From the NCBI GenBank assembly GCA_015501605.1, contig JADNRZ010000005.1:1984001-2048000 (forward strand): a DNA stretch of 64,000 nt. The letters run 5' to 3'. Under the pieces are notes generated by a model that did not search any database, was not told the DNA's origin, and was given only the letters and a program-made list of their open reading frames with translations. Shown piece after piece: positions 46,296 through 58,123 of the stretch. Position numbers and translations under genes: made by a program. Each line of letters opens with the position of its first letter. Position 1 is the first letter of the stretch. This stretch comes from Panaeolus papilionaceus. Lineage: Eukaryota; Basidiomycota; Agaricomycetes; Agaricales.

Positions 46296-47296
46296 TAATT
46301 GAGCGCGACTAATACTAATAGCGAGCCCAATGAATCGCATACAGGTTGGTCACGAGCCTAGAGGCTATGCACCAAGACAGGATCAAGGCGAGATAGAACA
46401 CCAGATAAGGCGTGGAGAGATCTGGGGCCTGCGAGCGCAGAGGAACCAACGGAGAACTTTGCTGGGACGGTAATGACAATGTGAGACGACATGATGAGAC
46501 GAGATGGCTTGGAATGAGGGAAATGAACAACGGCCAGGAACTTGAGGTCCAGGTCGAGAATACGCTACACGACAGCTGATCAAGACCCCAGGTCATGTTG
46601 AGAGGGTAGCGCTCGATCTTCAACAAACGAGACAGCACAAGGAAAACAAAGAAAAACTTGAAGAGGATGCAGGCCGCTGATGTGGCACGCATGTAGACGC
46701 CGACCTTTGAACATGGATAACCGCAACCTAAGTATTCCCTCCATCCATCCTCGTTGCCAGCCTCTACCGTTGTAAGTGGCCAACCAAGCCAGACCAAAGT
46801 GTCAATAACCAACGTTGCAAAAAGGGTCGGCCACTGATGGAAGTATCAATGGATGTTGAGGCTACGAGGGAACAAAGAGAGCAAAAAAGAGCCGAACACA
46901 CCTTGAAATGCAAGCAGCAAATGAGGCGGGTCTATCAGAAAAGGCGCAAGCATGAAGCTCGATGGTGAATAAAGAGCGTAATGTGGCTGACAGCCCCAAC
47001 ACACGCCATCTAGCTAGAGGCATGCTGTCAAACCACGTCAACAACGTCACCAATAACCAACCGAAAGCCGTACCATCTAGACCGACATTAGATGCGCCCC
47101 GACTTTTAAAACAAGCCTCAATCACCGAACAAGCCACTCGTCGTCCATGGCAACGAAGCTTGAGAATGCAAAACAGTTCAGTCATCATGAATGCGGGTTG
47201 AATGCAATTAATTAGTGGGCCGGCGAAAATAATACACATGTACAAGACCAAAGCGACAGAGAAAAGAAAATAGACGCAAAATAAATAGAAACGAAA
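46296..47296. other. Unassigned stretch between LTR-like remnant and H2A.X
   Basis: About 1 kb with two intronless minus-strand open frames (46315-46812, 165 codons, with hydrophobic segments; 46862-47251, 129 codons), neither recognised. Their orientation matches the adjacent LTR-like remnant, so older transposon-derived sequence is the likeliest explanation. Confidence 0.35.
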
Positions 47297-47907
47297 TTAT
47301 AGCTCTTGGCTGATGCCCTCGTCCTTCTTCTTCCCTGATTTTGTGGGAAGGAGTTCCTAAAGAATATTGCATGAGTGAAAAGAAAATGAGGAATAGGTGG
47401 ATATGGATGCTTACGGGTGCGATGTGGGGCACAACACCACCTTGCGAGATAACAACGTTACCAAGGAGCTTCTGCAGTCTAGATGGAGAGTGATGAGTCA
47501 CTGATGAACCGATAAGTAAAAAACACCACTACTCACTCCTCGTCGTTACGGATGGCGAGTTGAAGATGACGGGGGACGATACGTTGCTTCTTGTTATCAC
47601 GGGCGGCGTTACCAGCCAACTCGAGAATCTCAGCGGCGAGGTACTCAAGAACGGCAGCAAGGTAAACTAAGATAATAAGAGAGAAAAGTGGAGTTAGAGA
47701 AATGCTGTATGCAGTAAAACTGTTGAAGTGCATACCTGGAGCACCAGCACCGACACGTTGAGCATAGTTGCCCTTCTTCAAGAGACGGTGAACACGACCG
47801 ACTGGGAACTGGAGACCAGCCTTGGCCGAACGAGATTGGGACTTGGAGTCACCAGAAGAACCAGCGGCCTTGCCTCCGGATTTGCCAGCTTTTCCCTTTC
47901 CAGACAT
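47297..47907 (-). CDS. H2AX: Histone H2A.X-type (C-terminal SQEL)
   Basis: Exons (minus strand): 47736-47907, 47537-47666, 47415-47478, 47297-47356; 141 aa, in frame. Core fold as in all H2A ([76 protein letters not shown]). The C-terminus is [11 protein letters not shown], carrying the SQE-hydrophobic motif phosphorylated by Mec1/Tel1-type (ATR/ATM) kinases after DNA breaks. Compared with the 24.8-kb H2A it lacks the two 5'-most introns but retains the other three at identical positions with identical exon lengths 130 and 64. It is divergent from H2B. Confidence 0.95.
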
Positions 47908-48098
47908 TGTTGTTTAAGTTGGTGGTGGAGGTGGTGGTGAAGATAGTTGAGTTAAGAGACGAGTGGCTCTGCTTGTGGTGGTGGAAAGAGGGAAAGATGA
48001 GGAAAGCCGACCAGCCATCGTCGCTCTGTATTTATAGTCAAAAGACAAGAGAGCGCACGTACCATTCAACAAACGAAAATGCCTGCGCGTCACACAGT

Positions 48099-48122
48099 CA
48101 CGTGATGTAATAAACGCGTTTA
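48099..48122. promoter_or_regulatory. MCB-like and E-box motifs in the H2A.X/H2B divergent promoter
   Basis: CACGTGA at 48099-48105 and ACGCGTTTA at 48114-48122, within the 372 bp between the two start codons. The identical ACGCGTTTA and CACGTGA occur in the other histone promoter of this window. Likely cell-cycle control elements, by inference. Confidence 0.55.
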
Positions 48123-48181
48123 CGACAATCAACAAAGGCGCGTTCAACACAACACAGACAAACAGTCGCGTTCTTATTTAA

Positions 48182-48837
<656 letters not shown>

Positions 48838-50214
48838 ACGGATTTTCTCGTCGTCGCGTCATGTTCTCGTTGTTTCTTTATGTATTCGCATTGTATTATT
48901 TATTTTAATTCATTTTCTCGATCTTTGTACTATTTTCTCTGGTGTGATCTCTTTGATGCGATGGTTTATCTTAGACGGCTTGTAACATGTTTTACTTGAG
49001 GCAAGTCTTCATTTTGGCCCCTAGAGTTCATCTTTTCACGTTGTTTTAGGATGTTCTCCTTAGCAAGCTGCTTGCCCTATTGGCGTCTTTGTCAACGCGC
49101 CATGGATACGCTTCTGCCTGCTACTTGCTCGTCTCATCACAACTTGAACGAATGCGGCCCACTCTTTGCATTACTGCAAGCCTTGTTCTTTGTCGGGCGA
49201 TTCACGTCCTGTGGCACCGGTCGCGTTTGTCACATTAACAGTTCGTCGTCAACATTGATGATGAACGAAGGTTTGGGGTCCTCATTTTGTTCGGTCGTTA
49301 TTCCTACAAGCTTGCCTTCAATGAACTTCCTCGCTTTGTATAATAGTCTCTACTCTACCCTCTTATCTTTGGCTTTCTCTGTTGCCTTGGACGTGAAGGT
49401 TGCTCGTTTCCCTGACATTACATCATACAAGCCTTTTAGTCTGGATCTCCTTTGTCGACCATGGAACCACACACTGCTCAGACGACCACGTCAATCTTGG
49501 AGTCGATGAGGACGTGTTCCTTCGCAGTTGAGATGACCTCACGGCGCCGGATTTCTACCTCTGACCAACAAGGAACAAACCTGACTTTTGTCGTTCGCTT
49601 GCCATGTTTCCTTTGCTCATCAGGTTTGTTTCAAGTGTACTCGCGCCATCTGTCTTTCTGTACCGTCAACAGCATTCATGCTGTTGCCTTCCTTGGATTC
49701 TTCTACTGAATTCCCCCCTATTTCGCCGGACCCTGAAATGACGTGTGGTCTCAGTGCACTTTGGTAAGTTGTTGACTCCTGCTCTTGCCTCGACTCGACT
49801 GACATCGATAAAAGTACCAGAACGGACGCAGAAACAAATGTGAACGTCGTCAACAACGCTGTCTCTCCGAGTATCCCTATCTCTAGTATGAGAGTTGATG
49901 TTGAACGGGCGGTGTGCTGTTGCCCTCAGGATCCTCTGCGGCCACGCCTTGAACATACTGCCCTTGTCTACAAGGATATCACTCCTAATATTAGTGTATC
50001 CCCTTCATAGTCCCGGTTTCCGCTGTCACTTGAAGGCTATGTGGATGTTCCTGTCCCTGGATTGACCCAGTTTTCTCTACATATAACTACAAAGGCCGAA
50101 CGCTATCATATCTTCACCAACCGTCACGTTTTCACTTTGATTCGCATCTAGACAAGAACCTCCAGCTTCTCCAATTCGCTATATTCTCGCGTCAAGGCTC
50201 GAATCCTGTCGACA
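48838..50214. other. Gene-poor region with unrecognised open frames
   Basis: About 1.4 kb. A 152-codon plus-strand open frame (49051-49509) has no recognisable family. A later frame reading STRTDAETNVNVVNNAVSP (about 49813-50010) is preceded by an intron-like GTAAGT...AAAG segment, so a diverged multi-exon gene or a relic is possible. C/T-rich sequence at 50130-50210 probably leads the next gene. Confidence 0.35.
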
Positions 50215-50562
50215 ATGTCTCATACAACTCTTTCAACACGTCTCGCCGCAACACCAACGACAACACCATCCATCGCACGTGCCACATTCTCAACTGTAAC
50301 CCTCAACTCCTCACTACCGCTCACAACCCCAACCAGCGTCGTGGATCTCCTCAACACCACGAGTCAAACATCCGCGCTCTCATCGTCTTATCTTTCATTC
50401 ACGCCAACATACGCATCTCTCGATTTCTCATCATCTTCAACACCGACTTCACCTTCAACAGAGCCGAAGAAGCCGAAACCTCTGGATGTCGCGTATGGAA
50501 TGTTCGCCTGCCTCGCCCTCGTTGTTTTTGTGGTGTTTATCATATGGATGTGTGACCAATGA
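50215..50562 (+). CDS. Small Ser/Thr-rich protein with C-terminal transmembrane helix
   Basis: Single exon, 115 aa. About 85 residues are dominated by Ser, Thr, Pro and Leu (SLPLTTPTSVVDLLNTTSQT), then a short basic linker (EPKKPKPLD) and a hydrophobic helix near the C-terminus (GMFACLALVVFVVFIIWMCD). No N-terminal signal peptide, so a tail-anchored topology is possible. Not a recognised family. Composition argues against chance, but there is no intron or homology evidence. Confidence 0.45.
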   Translation: MSHTTLSTRLAATPTTTPSIARATFSTVTLNSSLPLTTPTSVVDLLNTTSQTSALSSSYLSFTPTYASLDFSSSSTPTSPSTEPKKPKPLDVAYGMFACLALVVFVVFIIWMCDQ

Positions 50563-50901
50563 TTATGGCGCAGTGGAAAGTGGATGCTGTTGTGGACAGG
50601 CGGGATGTTATGGGTATGAACCGTACAGGGTCTGGGGCGATTTCGATTATTCATATCGTTAGTTCTTTTGACACAATTTATTATTTGACGCATTTAAGTA
50701 ATTATATGCATAATACGGGTTCATCGATCCTTCGAAACGCGAAGGCACTACAATGTTTGGCTTTCGCTGCATATACAGCACGTCGACAAATATATACATT
50801 TCGAAATTCTCTCACTACGCATAATCTTCTTGGAACAAATCGTTATGATACAATTAATTACAACAATATACAAATCCCAATCAGTCTTGGAGACGAAACT
50901 A
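50563..50901. other. Convergent intergenic region
   Basis: About 340 bp between the ends of two convergent genes; AT-rich, no gene seen. Confidence 0.4.
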
Positions 50902-53146
50902 CTACAGCCCATTTACCTCTGTTCGAACAGGGGTCGTGACTTCCCAATGCAGCACAAGACCGAGCTTCGTGCCAGCAGGAATCGAGCATATCCAGGCCAG
51001 TTTGCCGTCCTTCCCGACGGAATCGATGGATACATTTCCACTCTCGACTTCATCAGCGCCATCCCATTGTGCGACAACGCCTTCCGAGACCTTCACAGGT
51101 GCGATCCCTTTCACATTGGGAGGATTGTTCGAGGAAGAGCTGGTGTTGCCGGCGTTGGCTGACTCAGGGGATGGAACGACGAGGGGCGGGTTGACATGCT
51201 TGACTACGATCGTTGAGTCCTCAGAAATCGGGAATTGGTCGAGGACTTTAAGGCCGTCGAGCGCATGAGTTTTGGTGTTGAAGATCGTGATGCGTTGTTG
51301 GTAGACGTAGTTGGTCGATTTTGTGTAGAACCCTGATTTCGATATCTTCTTGCTGCGAGGATGGTAGGTGACACGAATCGATGGATCGAGACTTCAGGGC
51401 CCGGGGGAATTGAGTGTGAAAGTTTGGCTGAGGAAAATGTATGTGAAAGACGTACCCGAGAGGACAATCGAACGTCTCGTCTGGGCTCACGAGAGGCACG
51501 TTTGTCTTCGAAATGAAACTGCCATCGAGATAAACATTGGCGCTGCCTGCGAGAAGAGTATACTCCGAAGCATTCTTGATTTTTGCCTGAGAAAGGAGAA
51601 ACCTAGGATGAGTCGTCATACTATTGAACCTAGAAGGTCGACAAACCTTCAAATGTATCTTGCTATCCTTCTTGGGCACACACACCCAGCTCATAGTGTT
51701 CTCGAGGAAGAGAGCCGTAATGGTGACATTGTGAGATTGACCATCGCTCGGGATGCTAATGAGCCCAGGGACCGAGAACGTAGCGTTCACAGTTCCCTTA
51801 GAGCTAACGTCGGTAACTCGGTGCGCAATGACTGGTCCGCTCATTGGCATACCAGGCATCATGGTGGGCATCATCTGGGGCATCGGCTGCATAATAATTG
51901 TCGGCTGCTGGGTGGGTACATAACCTTGTCGCGCAACTGGTCTCTTGACTGAGAGCGACCAAGGGTCAAGGGTCGGGACCGATATCCCAAAGGTAGGACT
52001 AGCAGTTTCGAGAATGAGACGAACGTCGTTCCAGTCCTGATCGGCGAATGATACGTATGATTAGCAACTCCAAAAGAGGGTTTTAAACTCATTACCTCCC
52101 CGGTACTTTGAGTAATCGTACCCTTGTAGGCCAGTTGTATCGGCTTTCCTTTGTTTTGCATGTCAACTCTAATATCGTAACTGGCCTTCCAGCTGGCATT
52201 AGTAACAGCTGTTTGTTAGAGAGTTGTCAGTATGAAGATCTATTTATGAAAAGCGAAAAAAAACAACTTACCGTAGATCAAAGCGATGGTGATCTCGCCT
52301 TCAAGGTCAGCAAAGACACTGATCGCAGCTTTCATACTCAGCCTCTGATCGTAGCTTCCTATCTTCATCGTTCTCAGCTTGGCTTTTTCATCCTGAATTT
52401 TCTTCTCTAGGTCCTTCTTTTGACTCTCGAGCTCGATGATTTGGTCGTCCAACTCACTCGCAGCAGCACTGTAGGTTTGGACGACATGAGAGAGCCTAGC
52501 CGTGTCCAAATGCTCCGAGTTAACTGTCATCAGATACACCTCGTGGGCTCTCGCAGTCCGCCTGGTCCTGTCAAGCGCCATGTCGACGCGCTGCTTCGAC
52601 ACTTGAAGTTCTTCTACTGTCTCTGACGACGCATGAACAGAGGGGGACTGTAATTGGCCCAGCGTCACATCATGGATAGTCGCTGAGCCACGACCCTCCA
52701 CCCTGCACAGTTGCGATGAGGTCATGTCCAATTACTATGAGGAACGAAACTAATGAATACCTGAAAGAGTCTTGATCGAGAACTCGCGGTAAACCACGCA
52801 CGAGAAGCTGATTTAAGCCAGCTTTGACGTTAACGGTGAAAACGCGCGTAACCTCCGCTCGTGCAGAGTATACACTGACACTAGTGATTTTGCTGTCCTT
52901 GATCGAGTCCAGCTGAATGGTGCCTGGGTCAAGGGGTGGTTCGATAATCGGTGATGCGCTCCTACTGCGAGGACGGGAGCTGCTCCTGGATGCTTGCGTC
53001 GGAATTATGACGGGCTGCGGCATAGGGGTGATAGTGGGAACTCTAGGTTGCATGATCATAGTTGGGGGCGGCGAATGAGCTCTGCGCCTGGAGGAACTTC
53101 TGGAACGGGTCCGACTTCGCCCTCGGGGTTGAGAAAAGTAACTCAT
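50902..53146 (-). CDS. DUF4139 / mucoidy-inhibitor-like conserved protein
   Basis: Exons (minus strand): 52761-53146, 52272-52702, 52096-52208, 51647-52036, 51456-51586, 50902-51391; 646 aa, in frame. An Arg/Ser/Pro-rich N-terminal tail (RSRTRSRSSSRRRAHSPPP) precedes the conserved start of the family (IQLDSIKDSKITSVSVYSARAEVTRVF...LLVRGLPRVLDQDSF). A coiled coil follows (ELDDQIIELESQKKDLEKKIQDEKAKL), then the DUF4139 beta-rich domain (AVTNASWKASYDIRVD; AYKGTITQSTGEDWNDVRLILETASP; YHPRSKKISKSGFYTKSTNYV; LDQFPISEDSTIVVKHVNPP; GKLAWICSIPAGTKLGLVLHWEV). An 18-residue Met/Pro-rich insert (IIMQPMPQMMPTMMPG) sits in the domain. The family is widespread but its biochemical role is unknown. Confidence 0.87.
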
Positions 53147-54275
53147 GTGGTAGTAGTGTAGGCGACCTCTTTTTTTTTGGTTCGAAGTATATCGGAAGAG
53201 TGGGTGTTGAACATGAAGCCGTGGCTAATGGACGCTTTTATAGAATTCAGTTTAACCAGGGGTGCAGGAAAACCGCGACGCTTTGTGACCTGTTCGCACA
53301 TTTGACTCGGAATCGTTTGTTAAGAGCAAAACCGTATCCATGTCTTGTTGTTCTAAAGAACATTGACTGTCCCAAGACTGAGTGCGGAGGCCAGCTGACA
53401 AGAAGTGAACTTGAAGGAGATGGTAGTTAAGAAACTTTTTTGCTCAGCCAGACTCGGAGCCCAGTAAGCCTCATGATTTCCCGATATTCTCACCGTCATT
53501 TTTGATTCAATCAAAAAAAACCCCCACCTCTGTCATATTCTGCATGGCGTTGAAAAGATGTCAACAGCTCATGAAAGTCGCGAAAAGGTCAGCTGAAAAC
53601 AAGACAAGGAATAAAATAACTTTTGGTAATCGGGGATATAAAAGGAGACGATAGCATCGACAGCCGTGTTCAAAAACGGTTTGGGATTATTATCGCACAC
53701 CAGATTGCCATCGAATATGATTCGCATATCAGAAGTCTATTCAACTCGGATAGCCATACACGCGGATCAGGCCAGGAGCAATACAAAAATCAGCTCATAT
53801 ACATATTTGAGGACCGTGTAAAAGACAAATGGTATCTACAAGTCTATTTGCGCATCGTATGAGTCCCGGATAAGCACCATTCTCACAATTTCTCAGACCG
53901 TCATTGACAACCAGGGAGGACTCAGTGACGGAGCAAAGGTTTAACGCTGCCAATCTTCGTTTCGTCAATCCTTTTTTTAGGCCTGTGGCTGTCCAATCTG
54001 TGACTTACTAAAGGCTGCGAGAGGGCAACCTTCAGCTCTCCTGCCAAAGCCTCGTCATCAGGTGATTGCTAATAGTGCATCAAATTTCAATTTGAAGCGA
54101 CTCGTATACCGATCGAAGAATGACATACCATTTTCTGCGCTGCGCCAGACAAAATAGACGACATTCCTGCCCCTTCACAATGCTCTGAATGACCAGCAGA
54201 AGACAAGTCAATACTGCGGTCCCTCCTCCTATTCAAGGGGAATCCAGGATTGGCTGAGTGCTATGGTACGAGCCA
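53147..54275. other. Gene-poor region
   Basis: About 1.1 kb; DUF4139 gene promoter, then AT-rich sequence with only short open frames (largest 79 codons at 53623-53862) without recognisable features. Confidence 0.4.
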
Positions 54276-55090
54276 TTAGATGATGACGGAAATCACATGG
54301 CAGGGTTTAGAACATAAACGCACGCAGCCATTCTCGATTCTTCCTGCATGAAGGTTACAAATCGTCTTTGTCTTGCATTCAGCGTCGCAGTTTTGGAGAG
54401 GGCCTCCTCTGTCCTCGAATGCGACAAATTGCGTGAACAAGGAGTTGTCAGCTTCGAAGGCTTGCGTAACTTTGTGCCAAACCATGGCATTCAAGGGTTT
54501 GTTGCGTGGCCAGCCGCCAACTGCTGAGATGCAGAATTACCGAGTACTATATTGCGTGATCCATGTAGCTGAAAGGAATAATCATGCAGAAGTATTTGAC
54601 ATGGTTTTATAATTTGGAAGAAGGGGATGGTAACTCAGCCATTGGCAATGTGAGTGTTCAATCAGCTACATTGTCGCTTTGAGGGTGGCCAAGAAGCGCT
54701 CACCCATAATTGTTTTGGCATCCATGACTTCGTAGGTATCGGGATCAACCTCATAGACGCGGAAGGCGGGATTTGCGTCTATAAAACGACGATGAGGATC
54801 GAGATTCTAGACTTATGACGTTCTGACAAAAGGATACTCACCCCTAGGGGTGATAGATGGCCCGAGATACTGGATGCTTATGGCCGTCTCAACATTTTTA
54901 TTACCTCAATCGGACTCCGGAGTAAGAAATGGCGAATTCGTCCTGCACGCCAAGTGTCAGTCGTCGAATGAATAGCATCCCTTCTTCGTAATGAGACTCG
55001 CCACATGCGCGTGGCTGTAAAATTGAGCTGAAATTGAGTTCTTGTAACGGTATGGTGCGCAGCCCTAGTATTACGGACTTCCGTGTCAAT
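54276..55090 (-). pseudogene. Acid sphingomyelinase-like phosphodiesterase pseudogene (5'-truncated)
   Basis: Read on the minus strand, pieces of the C-terminal half of a calcineurin-type phosphodiesterase (acid sphingomyelinase-like) appear in order: AQFYSHAH (family QF.GH.H metal-binding loop), then after an intron DEFAISYSGVRL, then ISIQYLGPSITPR, then NPAFRVYEVDPDTYEVMD, then VGGWPRNKPLNAMVWHKVTQAFE and the Cys-rich tail CDAECKTKTICNLHAG. The parts are not in one frame: a frameshift with TAA TAA lies at 54899-54904 and an in-frame TAA at 54537-54539. The N-terminal catalytic half is absent upstream. In the metal-binding loop Gly is replaced by Ser and Thr by Ala. I call it a decayed gene. 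Confidence 0.75.
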
Positions 55091-55916
55091 CAAAAGAATG
55101 TCCTCACAAATCCCTCGCATGACCATATACTACGCTTTATCAAGTTTGTGATGGTCAGCACATGGCAACAGTATGGAATGAAGCGCAGGGATCAAGCTTC
55201 GAAACATCTGAGCCTCTCCCTTTTTTGGGACGTTCAAAGTGGACGCTGCGGCATTTGCAGTGCTGCGAGGGTATCGCATTGGCTTGCTAATGTGATGTGT
55301 TGCAGCGCTGCGCCAACTTTGAACCACCCTAGTTTCATGTATTCCGAGTGCCCCGCCTTTGAATAGGTTGGAGTATTTCAAGTGAAGCTCTCCAGCCTCA
55401 TTTGTCATGATATTCCCGATATTATACCTGAATTCATTCTCTAGGCTGCTGGTCGTGAAATTCGGACTTTGCGTCACAGGGCTTAGTTGGAGAGGATGAT
55501 AGGTGAATCTCGACCGTTGAAAAACTTGGGTGCAATGGTGAGTCTGCAAAACGAGCGCGCTAGAACGACTTCATATAATTGATGTATGCCTCTCAAGGTA
55601 GCCATATGCGATGCCGCTTGTAAACGCCATATCTCTTTGTAGTTGTACAATACCAAGACTATCTAATTATCTCCGATTGGTTAGAGACGTTTATTTCCGC
55701 CAGGCTCCCTATGCGACAAAATATATTGAGATTGATCCATTCAAGCGGCATTCACCCATGGATGTTGGCCATATTCCCCTATCTCATGCCGCTCCTTCGA
55801 AATACATAGGCACATGAGCTGATAGTGGACAATGCTTTGATCCAGGACATCGAGGCAGTGAAATTAACTCGTTAAGGGCGTGTGTGTCTAGACAGCAAAA
55901 TGCCCTCGAGAAGAGG
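55091..55916. other. Gene-poor region upstream of AA9 copy 1
   Basis: About 0.8 kb. A 139-codon minus-strand open frame (55130-55549) has no recognised features and does not contain the missing half of the phosphodiesterase. Otherwise nothing seen before the TATA box. Confidence 0.4.
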
Positions 55917-55924
55917 TATAAAAG
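55917..55924 (+). promoter_or_regulatory. TATA box of AA9 copy 1
   Basis: TATAAAAG, 51 nt upstream of the ATG at 55968. The other two AA9 copies have TATAAGAG and TATAAAAG at 55 and 57 nt, so the promoter was duplicated with the gene. Confidence 0.55.
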
Positions 55925-55967
55925 CCCCACTAACGAAGCAGTATTCTCTTCAGGAAGCTGTTTAACC

Positions 55968-57003
55968 ATGGTCAACTTCAAGCTCGCCGTTGCGTCTCTG
56001 CTCTCATTTGCTACTCTGGTTTCATGCCATTGTTCGTCTAATTTTCCCCACTTTTTATTATTTGCAATGGCTTATGATCTCTTCGTAGATACATTCCCGA
56101 CCTTGGTTGTCAATGGTCAAGATACTGGCGAATGGGTTAATGTCCGCCAGACTAATAACTACCAAAGCGGTGTTCCAGCAAGTCCTTCTTGCCTCGAACT
56201 CCCCCATCTATGCTAAATGTCTTTTTGTGTCACCTTGAAGGTTACGAACGTAAGTAGCCCTGAGTTACGATGCTACACATCTGGCACAACTGCTGGAACG
56301 GCTACCGTGTCGGCTGGTCAGACCATTGGCATTCGCGCCAATCAGGCTATATACCACCCCGGCGTACGTTCGCATCTCTTCGAAGCATTTCATTGAAACT
56401 AAAGCTCACTAAAAATAATAGGTCGCCAACGTCTACATGGCAAAGGCTCCAGGTTCCGTCAACGGCTGGGACGGAAGCGGCACAGTTTGGTTCAAGGTTC
56501 ATGAGATCTCGGCAATCACCAACCTGAGCGAACACACCGTCACCTGGCCTTCGACTGGACTCGACACGATCTCCTTCACTCTCCCCAAGAGCTTGCCCAA
56601 TGGCGAGTACCTCGTCCGTGTTGAGCATATTGCTTTGCATACCGCGTCGGCCTTCGGTCTTGGTGAGTATTTCTCGTACAATACATAGAGAACACGAATT
56701 GACCTGGGTAATCCTATAGCCCAATTCTACATCAGCTGCGCTCAGATCAAGGTAACAAACGGTGGCAGTGGAACCCCTGAACCTTTGGTGGCTATTCCTG
56801 GAGTTTACACTGGGTACGAACCTGGGTTGATTTTCTACAGCTACTACCGTATGGTTTACTATCTTTCTCAATTTTCTGTGACTGATGGGTTATGACAGCC
56901 ACGACCTCTTACAAGCAACCCGGACCTGTAAGTTCGATTTTCAAAGGTTAACTCTTGATGATAGTTCTGAATTGCACCTCTTTAGTCTGTCTGGAGGGGC
57001 TGA
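55968..57003 (+). CDS. AA9 lytic polysaccharide monooxygenase (intact copy)
   Basis: Exons: 55968-56031, 56089-56177, 56241-56363, 56422-56662, 56720-56848, 56899-56927, 56986-57003; 230 aa, in frame. Secreted copper enzyme that oxidatively cleaves cellulose and related glucans. A signal peptide of about 20 residues (LAVASLLSFATLVSC) ends just before His21, which becomes the N-terminal copper-binding His. The second copper His is His90 (AIYHPG) and the axial Tyr is Tyr176 (AQFYISCAQ). Also family-typical: WDGSGTVWFKVHE, LPNGEYLVRVEHIALH, PLVAIPGVYTGYEPG, and a final VWRG. No cellulose-binding module. The second intron (56178-56240) has a GC donor (GCAAGT). A frameshifted paralog lies 2.4 kb downstream. 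Confidence 0.93.
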
Positions 57004-58123
57004 AGCAAATTTACTATCCAATCCTCTTTTTAAATTCCTTATCGCAAAATACTACACAAATTGTATTATATCGAGCACAAGAATACGCATTTGCGAATGC
57101 ATGGTCAGATTGATCCACTGTGAACCCAGCACAGGCGGAAAACCCGCCGCCCGAAAACCGCCCATGAGGTGCGGTAATCCCACCTGTAAAGGTGTGAAAT
57201 TCCCGCCCCTCCATGTGCAAATTGGACGTGTGGAGTGCGGCTGATAAACCGCCGGTAAACTTTCGATATCCGCCTTTTTTTTTGGGCGCATTTGTACGCT
57301 GGTACTGATCATCAGGTAATTTCCACCGCCTCCCACACTAAGTTCAAAATAGGTTTTCCGCCACTTATGTTATTTTTCACTACACAGCTAATGAAGCACA
57401 TTGTTTGTAACAAAAATGAAGGTATATTTTTAGGTGACAGATTAAATACAAAAAAAATATTACTATGGCTTTGGTAGCTAGAGTGCCCAGAGGAGCTGTG
57501 GGGAAAGAGTTACATATGCTGTATTGACCGGAGAATATAATTGACTCACCAAAAACTCCATAAAAAAAAAAGGCATGAGCATTTTCCCCCAAGACCATGC
57601 TAAGAGTTTAGCAAATGAAGCAGAGCCCTTGTCAGCAGCCGGAAGAGTAATAATGAATGAAAACATACTGTCAGTAGCTTCTCTCTTCAGTATTGACTTC
57701 CTGAGAGTGTGAATCAGGTCCAGAGGAAGAGAAGGTGAAAGAGGTGACACAGAGTCTGACCTCAACCAGGTGACCTGAGTCTGCCCCAGAAATAATGATA
57801 AAAATTGGGCAACGAGAGTCTGACCCAAGGGGAAACGAGAGAGGGTGCTGGATGGTAAAGGTGAATGGTGTGTGTGGCAGTGAGCGAAGATCAGACTGGA
57901 GAGGGAGGCAACTGTGAAGGTGATAGTAATGGGAGAAGAGAAAGATAGTGTTGTTGTCGTTCAACTTGAACTTGAACTTGTCGAAGTCCAACTGTGTGTC
58001 ATGTGATTTCATTTTCCCAATTCGGACTGAGATCTGGCGGATCAACACCGCAGGTTGGTGACACATTTCAAAAGTGGTGCATATTCCCCCACTATTAATC
58101 CCACAATGCTAATGAGCTGGCCC

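Noticed and set aside
46862..47251. 129-codon minus-strand ORF with hydrophobic segments as a membrane protein gene
   Set aside because: No start context, intron or family signature; more easily explained as old transposon-derived sequence next to the LTR-like remnant.
55130..55549. Minus-strand ORF as the missing N-terminal half of the sphingomyelinase-like pseudogene
   Set aside because: No metallophosphoesterase motifs (D-x-H, G-D, N-H-[DE]) can be read in any frame there.
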